Shown one piece after another: positions 57,677 to 64,000 of a stretch of DNA of 64,000 nucleotides (its first letter is position 1; each line of letters starts with the position of its first letter). The position numbers were made by a program, and so were the translations under genes. The stretch comes from Hymenobacter psychrophilus (GTDB taxonomy: Bacteria; Bacteroidota; Bacteroidia; Cytophagales; Hymenobacteraceae). The stretch covers positions 62,001 through 126,000 of the forward strand of contig NZ_FNOV01000011.1 in assembly GCF_900107135.1 (NCBI RefSeq). The letters run 5' to 3'. The notes below the pieces were generated by a model. That model saw only the letters and a list, made by a program, of their open reading frames with translations. It searched no databases and was not told the DNA's origin.

Positions 57677-59815
57677 ATGCCCCCCCAGCTCCACTACCGC
57701 GCCTGCAACCTCTGCGAAGCCATCTGCGGCCTCGAAATTGAGCATGAAAACGGCCGGGTGCTGCGTATTGCCGGCGACGCGCAGGACCCCTTCAGCCGGG
57801 GTCACATCTGCCCCAAAGCCCTGGGTTTGCAGGATGTGTACGAAGACCCCGACCGGCTGCGGCGGCCCCAGCGGCGCACGGCGGCCGGGGGCTGGGAGGA
57901 AATCGGCTGGGAGCAGGCCCTCGATGAGGTGGCCGCCGGCCTGCGCCGGGTGCAGGCCCGCCACGGTGCCCACGCCGTGGCCTGGTACGCGGGCAACCCC
58001 AGCGTGCACAACTCGGGCACCCAGTTGGCGGCGCCCGGCTTTCTGCGGGCCCTGGGCTCGCGCAGCCTATTTTCGGCTTCTTCCGTCGATCAGCTGCCCC
58101 ACCATTTTGCCGCCTGGCAACTCTACGGCCATCCGCTGCTGCTGCCCGTGCCCGACCTCGACCACACCGATTTCTGGCTGATTCTGGGCGGCAACCCGCT
58201 CGTATCAAACGGCAGCCTGATGAGTGCCCCCGACGTGGCGAAACGGCTGCGAGCCATTCAGGAGCGGGGCGGACGGGTAATCGTGGTGGATCCGCGCCGC
58301 ACCGAAACTGCCGCCCGCGCCGACGAGCACCACTTCATCCGGCCCGGTACCGACGTGTTTCTGCTGCTGGCAATGGCGCAAGTCCTCTACGCCGAAAACC
58401 TGGTGAACCCCGGCCGGGTGGGCGCGTTTACCGACGGCCTAGCCGAGCTGGGGGCGGCCGTGGTCGGGTTCACGCCCGAAAGCGTGGCCGCCGTGACGGG
58501 CTTGGCGCCGGCCGCCATCCGGCAGCTGGCGCGGGCGCTGGCCGCGGCTGAGCGGGGCGTGGTGTACGGCCGGCTGGGCGTTTCCACCCAGGAGTTCGGG
58601 GGGCTGTGCTTGTGGCTGATAAACGCGCTCAACCTGCTTACGGGCCACCTCGACGAGCCGGGCGGCTACATGCTGGCCACGCCCGCCCTCGACGTGCTGG
58701 GCAAGCCCGGCCCCTACACCCGCCACAACCGCTACCGGAGCCGGGTGCGGGGCCTGGCCGAGTTTATGGGCGAGCTGCCGGTGGCAGCGCTGGCCGAGGA
58801 AATGCTGACGCCCGGCGAAGGCCAGCTGCGGGCCCTGGTAACGAGCTGCGGCAATCCGGTGCTGAGCACGCCCAACGGCCGCCAGCTCGATACCGCGCTG
58901 GCCGGGCTGGAGTTCATGGTGAGCCTCGATATCTACCGCAACGAAACCACCCGCCACGCCCACTACATTCTGCCGCCCGCCACGGGCCTCGAAACGGCCC
59001 ACTACGATGTCTCGTTCCACGCCCTGGCCATCCGCAACACCAGCCGCTACGCCGAGCCGTTGTTTGAGAAGGACCCCGAGGCCCGCTACGACTGGCAGAT
59101 TTTTGAGGGCCTGCGCCAGCGCCTCGAAGCCGGCCCCGCCTACGACCCCGCCACGGCCGGCCCGCCCGAAGACCCCGCCGCCAAAATCGACTTGGGCCTG
59201 CGCTACGGCCCCTATGGCCGGCCCGAACGCGGCGGTTTAAGCCTCGATGTGCTGCGCGAGAACCCCCACGGCGTTGACCTGGGCCCGTTGCAGGCCCGGC
59301 TACCGGCCGCGCTGCGCACCGCAAACCAGCGCATCAACCTGGCGGCCCCGCTATTTCTGGCCGATCTTGCCCGGGTCCGGCAGGTGCTGGCCGCCGGCCC
59401 GCCCGCCGCCCCCAACCAGCTGCTGCTCATCGGGCGGCGCGAGCTGCGCTCCAACAACTCCTGGATGCACAACCTGCCCCGCCTGATAAAGGGCCGCAAC
59501 CGCTGCACCCTGCAGCTGCACCCCCTCGATGCCACCGCCCGGGGCCTGGTGGAGGGCCAGCTGGTGCGCGTCCGCAGCCGGGTGGGGGAGGTAGCGGTGC
59601 CCGTTGAAATTACCGCGGCCCTGATGCCGGGCGTGGCCAGCCTGCCCCACGGCTACGGCCACCAACGCCCCGGCACCCGGCTGGCCGTGGCCCGCGCCCA
59701 CCCCGGAGCCAGCCTCAACGACCTCACCGACGAAACCCGCCTCGATGCCCTGACCGGCAACGCCGCCCTCTCGGCCGTGCCCGTGTGGGTAGAAGCAGCG
59801 GCTGAGTTGGCGTAG
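57677..59815 (+). CDS. Molybdopterin-dependent oxidoreductase (DMSO reductase superfamily)
   Basis: 712 residues from the Met at 57677. An N-terminal [4Fe-4S] site with Cys10, Cys13, Cys17 and Cys45 (RACNLCEAICGLE, HICPKALG), bis-MGD-binding domains (ILGGNPLVSN, VVDPRRTETAA, SCGNPVLSTP) and a C-terminal molydopterin-dinucleotide-binding domain (LLIGRRELRSNNSWMHNL). No twin-arginine signal, so cytoplasmic. The protein-derived Mo ligand position cannot be fixed with certainty; SVDQLPHHFA is the likely region. Family members include formate dehydrogenases and many uncharacterised reductases. No electron-transfer subunit or moa/mob genes are adjacent, so it stands alone here. Confidence 0.9.
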   Translation: MPPQLHYRACNLCEAICGLEIEHENGRVLRIAGDAQDPFSRGHICPKALGLQDVYEDPDRLRRPQRRTAAGGWEEIGWEQALDEVAAGLRRVQARHGAHAVAWYAGNPSVHNSGTQLAAPGFLRALGSRSLFSASSVDQLPHHFAAWQLYGHPLLLPVPDLDHTDFWLILGGNPLVSNGSLMSAPDVAKRLRAIQERGGRVIVVDPRRTETAARADEHHFIRPGTDVFLLLAMAQVLYAENLVNPGRVGAFTDGLAELGAAVVGFTPESVAAVTGLAPAAIRQLARALAAAERGVVYGRLGVSTQEFGGLCLWLINALNLLTGHLDEPGGYMLATPALDVLGKPGPYTRHNRYRSRVRGLAEFMGELPVAALAEEMLTPGEGQLRALVTSCGNPVLSTPNGRQLDTALAGLEFMVSLDIYRNETTRHAHYILPPATGLETAHYDVSFHALAIRNTSRYAEPLFEKDPEARYDWQIFEGLRQRLEAGPAYDPATAGPPEDPAAKIDLGLRYGPYGRPERGGLSLDVLRENPHGVDLGPLQARLPAALRTANQRINLAAPLFLADLARVRQVLAAGPPAAPNQLLLIGRRELRSNNSWMHNLPRLIKGRNRCTLQLHPLDATARGLVEGQLVRVRSRVGEVAVPVEITAALMPGVASLPHGYGHQRPGTRLAVARAHPGASLNDLTDETRLDALTGNAALSAVPVWVEAAAELA

Positions 59816-59920
59816 AGCCGCATGATGTTACGTTTCTACGCCTGCACAGGCCCAAAGCCGGGGCCGGGGTTTGCGTGGTTTGCGAGGCAATTCTGTACTG
59901 CCGCCTGCCTTTTAAGATCG

Positions 59921-59928
59921 TATTTTTG
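59921..59928 (+). promoter_or_regulatory. Candidate -7 promoter box for the metal operon
   Basis: TATTTTTG on the plus strand, exact TAnnTTTG, 53 bases before the HMA gene start; it would drive HMA, and possibly ATPase and ZIP too. Confidence 0.5.
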
Positions 59929-59981
59929 CGGAAACTACCAGCCGGTTTTCCCGGTGGGTTTCGTATTCAACTGCTTCCATT

Positions 59982-60188
59982 ATGAACACGCTTCGTTTCA
60001 ACACTACCATCAACTGCGCCAACTGCGTGCGCGCCATCACCCCCGTGCTCAACGGCGAAAAGGCCATCAGTAGCTGGCAGGTGGATACCGGGAATTCGAA
60101 TAAAGTGCTGACCGTCAGTGGTGACCTTTCGGCTGAGCAGGTGGTGGCTTTGGTGGAAGAGGCCGGCTTCGAAGCCCGGCCCGCGTAG
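59982..60188 (+). CDS. Heavy-metal-associated (HMA) domain metallochaperone
   Basis: 68 residues, one ferredoxin-like HMA domain. The metal site is CANC (Cys12, Cys15) in FNTTINCANCVRAITPVL; the rest (NGEKAISSWQVDTGNSNKVLTVSG) completes the beta-alpha-beta fold. CxxC suits Cu(I) or Zn/Cd. It lies 99 bases before a P-type ATPase that itself lacks an N-terminal HMA domain, so it may deliver metal to it in trans. Free-standing size suggests a soluble cytoplasmic carrier. Which metal is unproven. Confidence 0.92.
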   Translation: MNTLRFNTTINCANCVRAITPVLNGEKAISSWQVDTGNSNKVLTVSGDLSAEQVVALVEEAGFEARPA

Positions 60189-60287
60189 GGGCAGGCGGCG
60201 GCCAAGGCGGCTGGCCAGGGTAACCCCAAGGGCGGTTGGCCGTTTTGATAGTCGCTGACCAGCCATTCGCCTTCCTACCCCCGCCCA

Positions 60288-62396
60288 ATGCCCGACCCGC
60301 ATTCCGACAACCTCCACGAAAACCTCCATACCGCCAAGCAGGTAAACCTGGCCAATGTGGGGGCGCTCAGCCGCGAGCAGCTCACGCCCGCCGCCGCCAC
60401 CGCCCCGCGCGGCCAGGATCACGCGCCCACCGATACGGCTGACCACCAGGGCGAATCGGTCGCCAAGCACGCCGGCCACTCGCACGACGGCCCCGACGAT
60501 GGGCACGGCCACGGTCCGGCCGGGGAGCGGCCCTACCTGTGGCCCGGCGTGAGTTTGGGGCTGCTGCTGGCCGGTATTGCGCTGGATTACTTCGATGTGC
60601 CGTTTTTTGTGGGGCTGGTGCGGCCGTTGTGGTACGGGGTGGCGTTTCTGCTGGTGGGCTGGAAGGTGCTGCGGGCGGCCGCGCTCAGCCTGCCGACGGG
60701 CAACGTGTTCAACGAGTTTCTACTGATGAGCCTGGCCACGGTCGGGGCCTTCGCCATCGGCGAGTATCCCGAGGGTGTGGCCGTGATGCTGTTCTACACC
60801 GTGGGCGAGCTGTTTCAGGATGCGGCCGTGAACCGGGCCAAGCGCAGCATCCGGGCTTTGCTCGAAATTCAGGCTACCGAGGTAACCGTGGTGCGCGACG
60901 GCCGCCCGCTGGTTATCGACCCCCAAGAAGTGCAGCTCGGCGACCAGATGGAGGTGCGCCCGGGCGAGAAAGTTGCCCTCGATGGCACGCTGCTGGCCGG
61001 CCCGGCCTCGTTCAACACGGCCGCCCTCACCGGCGAATCGGCCCCCCAGACCAAGCAGGCGGGTGAAATGGTGCTGGCCGGCATGATCAACCTCGAAACG
61101 CTGGTGCAGGTCAGCGTAACGGCCGCCTTCGCCGATACCAAGCTGAGCCGCATCCTGGCCATGGTGCAGGACGCGGTGGGGCGCAAGGCCAAAACCCAGC
61201 AGTTCATCACTCGCTTTGCCCGCATCTATACGCCCATTGTGGTGGCGCTGGCCGTGCTGCTGGTGCTGGTGCCGTTTCTTGTGGTCGATGATTATGTGTT
61301 CCGAGACTGGCTGTACCGGGCGCTGGTATTTCTGGTCATTTCCTGCCCCTGCGCGCTGGTCATCAGTATTCCGCTGGGCTACTTCGGCGGTATTGGGGCG
61401 GCGTCTAAAAACGGCATCCTGTTCAAGGGCTCCAACTTTTTGGATGTGCTGCGCGAGATTGATACCGTGGTGATGGACAAAACCGGCACGCTCACCGAGG
61501 GCATATTTGCCGTGCGCGAAGTAGTGGCCGCGCCCGGCACCCACCAGGCCGAACTGCTGCGGCTGGTGGGCGCGCTCGAAACCAAATCAACCCACCCCAT
61601 TGCCAAGGCGGTGGTGCAGCACGCCAGGCCGGCCGAGGCTGATACGGCGGCGGTGGAAAGCGTGGAGGAAATTGCCGGCCATGGCCTGCGCGGTCAGGTA
61701 GATGGCCGCACTGTGCTGGCCGGCAACACCAGGCTGCTGCGCAAGTTCGAGGTGCCTTATCCGGCCGAGGTAGATGAGGTCGTGGACAGCCTGGTGGTGG
61801 TGGCCGTGGACGGCCAGTACGCCGGCCACCTTACCGTGGCCGATGCGCCCAAAGCCGATGCCGCCCAGGCCGTGCGCGAGCTGCGGGCCGACGGCATCAG
61901 CAAGCTCGTCATGCTCTCGGGCGACAAAGACAGCATTGTGCAGCGAGTGGCCGCCGAGCTGGGCATTACCGAGGCCCACGGCGGCCTGCTGCCCGAAGAC
62001 AAGGCCCGCTACGTGCAGCAGTACCTGGACGAAGGCCGCAAGCTGGCCTTCGTGGGCGACGGCGTGAACGACGCCCCGGTGGTGGCCCTGGCCGATGTGG
62101 GCATTGCCATGGGCGGCCTGGGCTCCGACGCTACTATTGAAACGGCCGACGTAGTTATCCAGACCGACCACCCGAGCAAAATTGCCACCGCCCGCCGCAT
62201 TGCCCGCGCCACCCACTCGGTAGTGTGGCAGAATATCTGGCTGGCCTTTATTGTGAAGGGTGTGGTGCTGGCACTGGGCGCAGGCGGGCTGGCCACCATG
62301 TGGGAGGCCGTTTTCGCCGATGTGGGCGTGGCGCTGCTGGCTATCCTGAACGCAGTGCGGATTCAGCGCATGGATTTCAACCAGCCCGATGAGTAA
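60288..62396 (+). CDS. Zn/Cd/Pb-type heavy-metal P1B-2 ATPase
   Basis: 702 residues, exports divalent soft metals using ATP. The N-terminal ~80 residues are His/Asp/Gly-rich (HAGHSHDGPDDGHGHG, 61-76) and probably replace the HMA domain. Eight membrane helices follow; transport motif CPC at 353-355 (SCPCALVIS), phosphorylation DKTGT at 397-401, TGES at 248-251, nucleotide-domain HP at 436-437 and hinge GDGVND at 590-595. Helices 7 and 8 carry NIWLAFIVKG (Asn and Lys) and FADVGVALL (Asp), the signature of the ZntA/CadA zinc subgroup. Overlaps the ZIP gene by 8 bases, so co-expressed with it. Confidence 0.96.
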   Translation: MPDPHSDNLHENLHTAKQVNLANVGALSREQLTPAAATAPRGQDHAPTDTADHQGESVAKHAGHSHDGPDDGHGHGPAGERPYLWPGVSLGLLLAGIALDYFDVPFFVGLVRPLWYGVAFLLVGWKVLRAAALSLPTGNVFNEFLLMSLATVGAFAIGEYPEGVAVMLFYTVGELFQDAAVNRAKRSIRALLEIQATEVTVVRDGRPLVIDPQEVQLGDQMEVRPGEKVALDGTLLAGPASFNTAALTGESAPQTKQAGEMVLAGMINLETLVQVSVTAAFADTKLSRILAMVQDAVGRKAKTQQFITRFARIYTPIVVALAVLLVLVPFLVVDDYVFRDWLYRALVFLVISCPCALVISIPLGYFGGIGAASKNGILFKGSNFLDVLREIDTVVMDKTGTLTEGIFAVREVVAAPGTHQAELLRLVGALETKSTHPIAKAVVQHARPAEADTAAVESVEEIAGHGLRGQVDGRTVLAGNTRLLRKFEVPYPAEVDEVVDSLVVVAVDGQYAGHLTVADAPKADAAQAVRELRADGISKLVMLSGDKDSIVQRVAAELGITEAHGGLLPEDKARYVQQYLDEGRKLAFVGDGVNDAPVVALADVGIAMGGLGSDATIETADVVIQTDHPSKIATARRIARATHSVVWQNIWLAFIVKGVVLALGAGGLATMWEAVFADVGVALLAILNAVRIQRMDFNQPDE

Positions 62397-63249
62397 GCTG
62401 CTGCTACTGCCGCCCGACTACTCGCTGCTGCTGGCGGCCCTGCCCGGCGGCGCGCCCACCACCTCGCCGGGCTGGCCGACGCTGGTGGGTTTCGCCCTGC
62501 TGCCGGCCGTTGTGATGGTGCTGGGCGCGGGGCTGGCCATGTGGCGGACGCCGGGGCCGCGGCTGCGGGGCAGCATCCTGCACTTCGCGGCCGGCGTGGT
62601 GTTTTCGGTGGTGGCCGTGGAGCTGCTGCCCGACATTGTGGCGCGCCGCGCGCCCTATCAGGTGGCGCTGGGTTTTGGGTTGGGCGTGGCCGTGATGCTG
62701 GGCCTGCGCTACCTCACCGGCCGCCTGGAGCAGCCGGCTGATGCCGGGCCGGCGGGCAGCACGGCGCCGGCCGGCCCGGCATCAGCCGGGGCGCTGCTGG
62801 CGGCCGCCGCACCGGCGCTGCCCTGGGGGCTTTTGCTGGCCGTGGGTATTGATATTCTGATTGACGGGCTGCTGCTGGGTATTGGTTTTGCGGCCGGGGC
62901 GAAGGAGGGCACGCTGCTGGCCGTGGCTCTCACCATCGAGTTGCTGTCGCTGGGCCTGGCTACGGCCGTGGAGCTACGCCGCGACGGGCACGGCCGTAGC
63001 CGGGCCGTGGGTATTGTGGCGGGCCTGTCGCTGCTGCTGCTGGCCGGGGCCGGCGTGGGCCTTACGGTGCTACAAGGAGCCACCGGCGCGGTGCTCGAAA
63101 TCGTGCTGTCGTTTGGGTTGGCGGCGCTGCTGTTTCTGGTAACCGAAGAGCTGCTTACGGAGGCCCACGAAGGCCCCGAAACCCCGCTCATGACGCTAGC
63201 CTTTTTCGTGGGCTTCCTGCTGTTTCTGCTGCTGGGCATGGTAGCCTAA
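62389..63249 (+). CDS. ZIP-family-like metal transporter
   Basis: 286 residues with about eight membrane helices. GVVFSVVAVELLPDIV and IDILIDGLLLGIGFAAG with TIELLSLGLATAVEL lie where ZIP proteins have the metal-binding HNxxEG and HExxHE signatures; here Asp-Ile replaces His-Asn in the first and only the Glu remains in the second. So metal selectivity or direction may differ, or it may be a ZIP paralogue that no longer transports zinc. Overlaps the ATPase by 8 bases: same operon. ZIP proteins normally import metal into the cytoplasm, against the efflux ATPase. Confidence 0.85.
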   Translation: MSKLLLLPPDYSLLLAALPGGAPTTSPGWPTLVGFALLPAVVMVLGAGLAMWRTPGPRLRGSILHFAAGVVFSVVAVELLPDIVARRAPYQVALGFGLGVAVMLGLRYLTGRLEQPADAGPAGSTAPAGPASAGALLAAAAPALPWGLLLAVGIDILIDGLLLGIGFAAGAKEGTLLAVALTIELLSLGLATAVELRRDGHGRSRAVGIVAGLSLLLLAGAGVGLTVLQGATGAVLEIVLSFGLAALLFLVTEELLTEAHEGPETPLMTLAFFVGFLLFLLLGMVA

Positions 63250-63404
63250 GCCGCCCAGCGAACCAGAAAGCAGCGCGCCGGTGTTAAGCAGGCATGTGTG
63301 TACATCATCGACCCAAACAGCAGCTCCAGCGCTTCGGTATTTACCTGGCCCTGGGTGTCCTCGTCCTCCTGAGTCAGCTGGCCGGGCTGTAGGCTGTTAG
63401 CCAT
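63246..63404 (-). CDS. Possible small ORF (52 residues)
   Basis: A minus-strand frame from the ATG at 63404 to a TAG at 63246-63248, reading MANSLQPGQLTQEDEDTQGQ and then NTEALELLFGSMMYTHACLT. It overlaps the ZIP 3' end by four bases and lies in the otherwise empty 317-base gap. The hydrophilic start and helical middle are plausible, but there is no homology evidence or clear promoter; it may be chance. Confidence 0.3.
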   Translation of the reverse strand: MANSLQPGQLTQEDEDTQGQVNTEALELLFGSMMYTHACLTPARCFLVRWAA

Positions 63405-63552
63405 TGGTAGGGCCGCGTAGGAGTCTTCTCTGCAAAAGATTCGGATCAGACGTTCGGTTGTTGCTGATTACCACTCTATCTGGATGAACAGCTCCGAAGC
63501 CGGCGGTATTTTTGGCTATAATGCGGCTTTCTTTGCCTTGTGCGGCCCGCAG

Positions 63553-63583
63553 CATCCCCCCGGGTGTTATGCCCGGGGGGATG
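63553..63583 (-). terminator. GC-rich hairpin at the 3' end of the STAS-like gene
   Basis: CATCCCCCCGGG (63553-63564) pairs perfectly with CCCGGGGGGATG (63572-63583), loop TGTTATG. The stop codon (63567-63569) lies in the loop. No T run follows on the minus strand, so termination there is not certain. Confidence 0.45.
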
Positions 63584-63983
63584 GTTGGCTGAGCCATTCT
63601 ATTGCTTCCTGCGTTTGCCCGCTGGCAAAAACCCGAATCTGGAAGGTGCCGGTCCAGCCCAGCAGGTGCCGTAGCATCCCGAGGGTGGCCATGCGCACGA
63701 GTATATTACGGCCGCTCAGAATTGCGGCCGCCCCGAAATCGAACTGCAGGCGGGCCCGCGTCAGCCAGTCGTACTTAAACCAGACTTCCACCTCCACGGA
63801 GCAGGAGTCCATCAGGCCCTGGTCTACCAGCAGGCGGCTCAGGTTGTGCTGCCGGCCAATAGCCAGTAAGCGGTCCATCAGCTCCATCACGCAGGCATCC
63901 TGGCGCTCACCGATATTCCAGACCACCCGAACAAACGTGGAATGGAGCAGAATACGGCCGGCAGGGTTTTCAAAGCACAGCAT
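63567..63983 (-). CDS. STAS/SEC14-like domain protein
   Basis: 138 residues. FVRVVWNIGERQDACVMELMDRLLAI, LLVDQGLMDSCSVEVEVW and ARLQFDFGAAAILSGRNILVRMATL have the alternating strand-helix pattern of the SpoIIAA/STAS-SEC14-like fold found in many small Hymenobacter-type proteins. Conserved WxxxW-like contacts and ATLGMLRHLLG give a helical cap. Role unknown, possibly a lipid or protein-binding scaffold. No signal peptide. Hairpin at its end. Family placement rests on pattern only. Confidence 0.65.
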   Translation of the reverse strand: MLCFENPAGRILLHSTFVRVVWNIGERQDACVMELMDRLLAIGRQHNLSRLLVDQGLMDSCSVEVEVWFKYDWLTRARLQFDFGAAAILSGRNILVRMATLGMLRHLLGWTGTFQIRVFASGQTQEAIEWLSQPSPRA

Positions 63984-64000
63984 GAAAAAGCAGGAAACAG

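Noticed and set aside
1..64000. tRNA or rRNA genes
   Set aside because: I found no TPsiC-loop/acceptor combination and no rRNA motif; a tRNAscan run could still find one I missed.

Overview
The window is high-GC DNA that looks like the chromosome of an aerobic Bacteroidota of the Hymenobacter/Cytophagales type. The grounds are: many lipoprotein and outer-membrane genes; tandem TlpA/DUF4369-type thioredoxins; a lipid-anchored Omp85 protein (TamL type); promoter boxes of the Bacteroidota -7 form TAnnTTTG (for example 38146-38153, 14786-14793, 47500-47507); almost no Shine-Dalgarno sequences; and GTG/TTG starts. I see no rRNA, tRNA, CRISPR array, complete insertion sequence or prophage. The genus is inference; the phylum is well supported.

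Layout. 0-5 kb: the end of an NAD(P)-binding protein, an AraC regulator, three tandem secreted thioredoxin-like proteins and a low-GC SH3-like gene. 5-17 kb: housekeeping genes (thioesterase, an L-isoaspartate methyltransferase broken by an in-frame stop, undecaprenyl-phosphate sugar transferase, riboflavin synthase, serine hydrolase), a redox gene facing its likely HTH regulator across three copies of an operator-like sequence, PAP2 phosphatase with hemF, and an MBL hydrolase. 17-26 kb: fused two-subunit E1 dehydrogenase, TamL-like Omp85 facing a TrmH/SpoU methyltransferase, and a sigma/anti-sigma/outer-membrane-protein set. 26-38 kb: TlpA protein next to the remnant of a duplicated SDR tail, SDR, membrane-anchored MutS-like ATPase, FAD protein, thioesterase with a cobalamin riboswitch upstream, DUF2911 lipoprotein, tryptophan dioxygenase and serine deaminase. 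38-43.5 kb: TolC plus HlyD-type adaptor, gpsA and two small genes.

43.5-57 kb is a dense signalling island: response regulator, a histidine kinase with about six PAS-like units, GAF protein, PAS/HisKA_3 kinase, four-helix-bundle protein, CheB-CheR-PAS fusion, stand-alone CheB and a TPR histidine kinase with a degenerate N box. No chemoreceptor, CheA, CheW or flagellar gene is present, so this looks like sensory signalling built from chemotaxis methylation modules rather than a chemotaxis operon.

57-63 kb carries a molybdopterin oxidoreductase and a metal-homeostasis run: a separate 68-residue HMA metallochaperone, a Zn/Cd-type P1B-2 ATPase that has no HMA domain of its own but a His-rich tail, and an overlapping ZIP-like transporter. 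The last gene is a small STAS/SEC14-like protein.

A striking feature is the density of very long near-perfect intergenic inverted repeats (arms 15-58 nt). Several share a core beginning GTCATNCTGAGC. Most lie between convergent genes and probably act as bidirectional terminators, but one sits between divergent genes, one flanks a small gene, and one is built of heptad tandem repeats.
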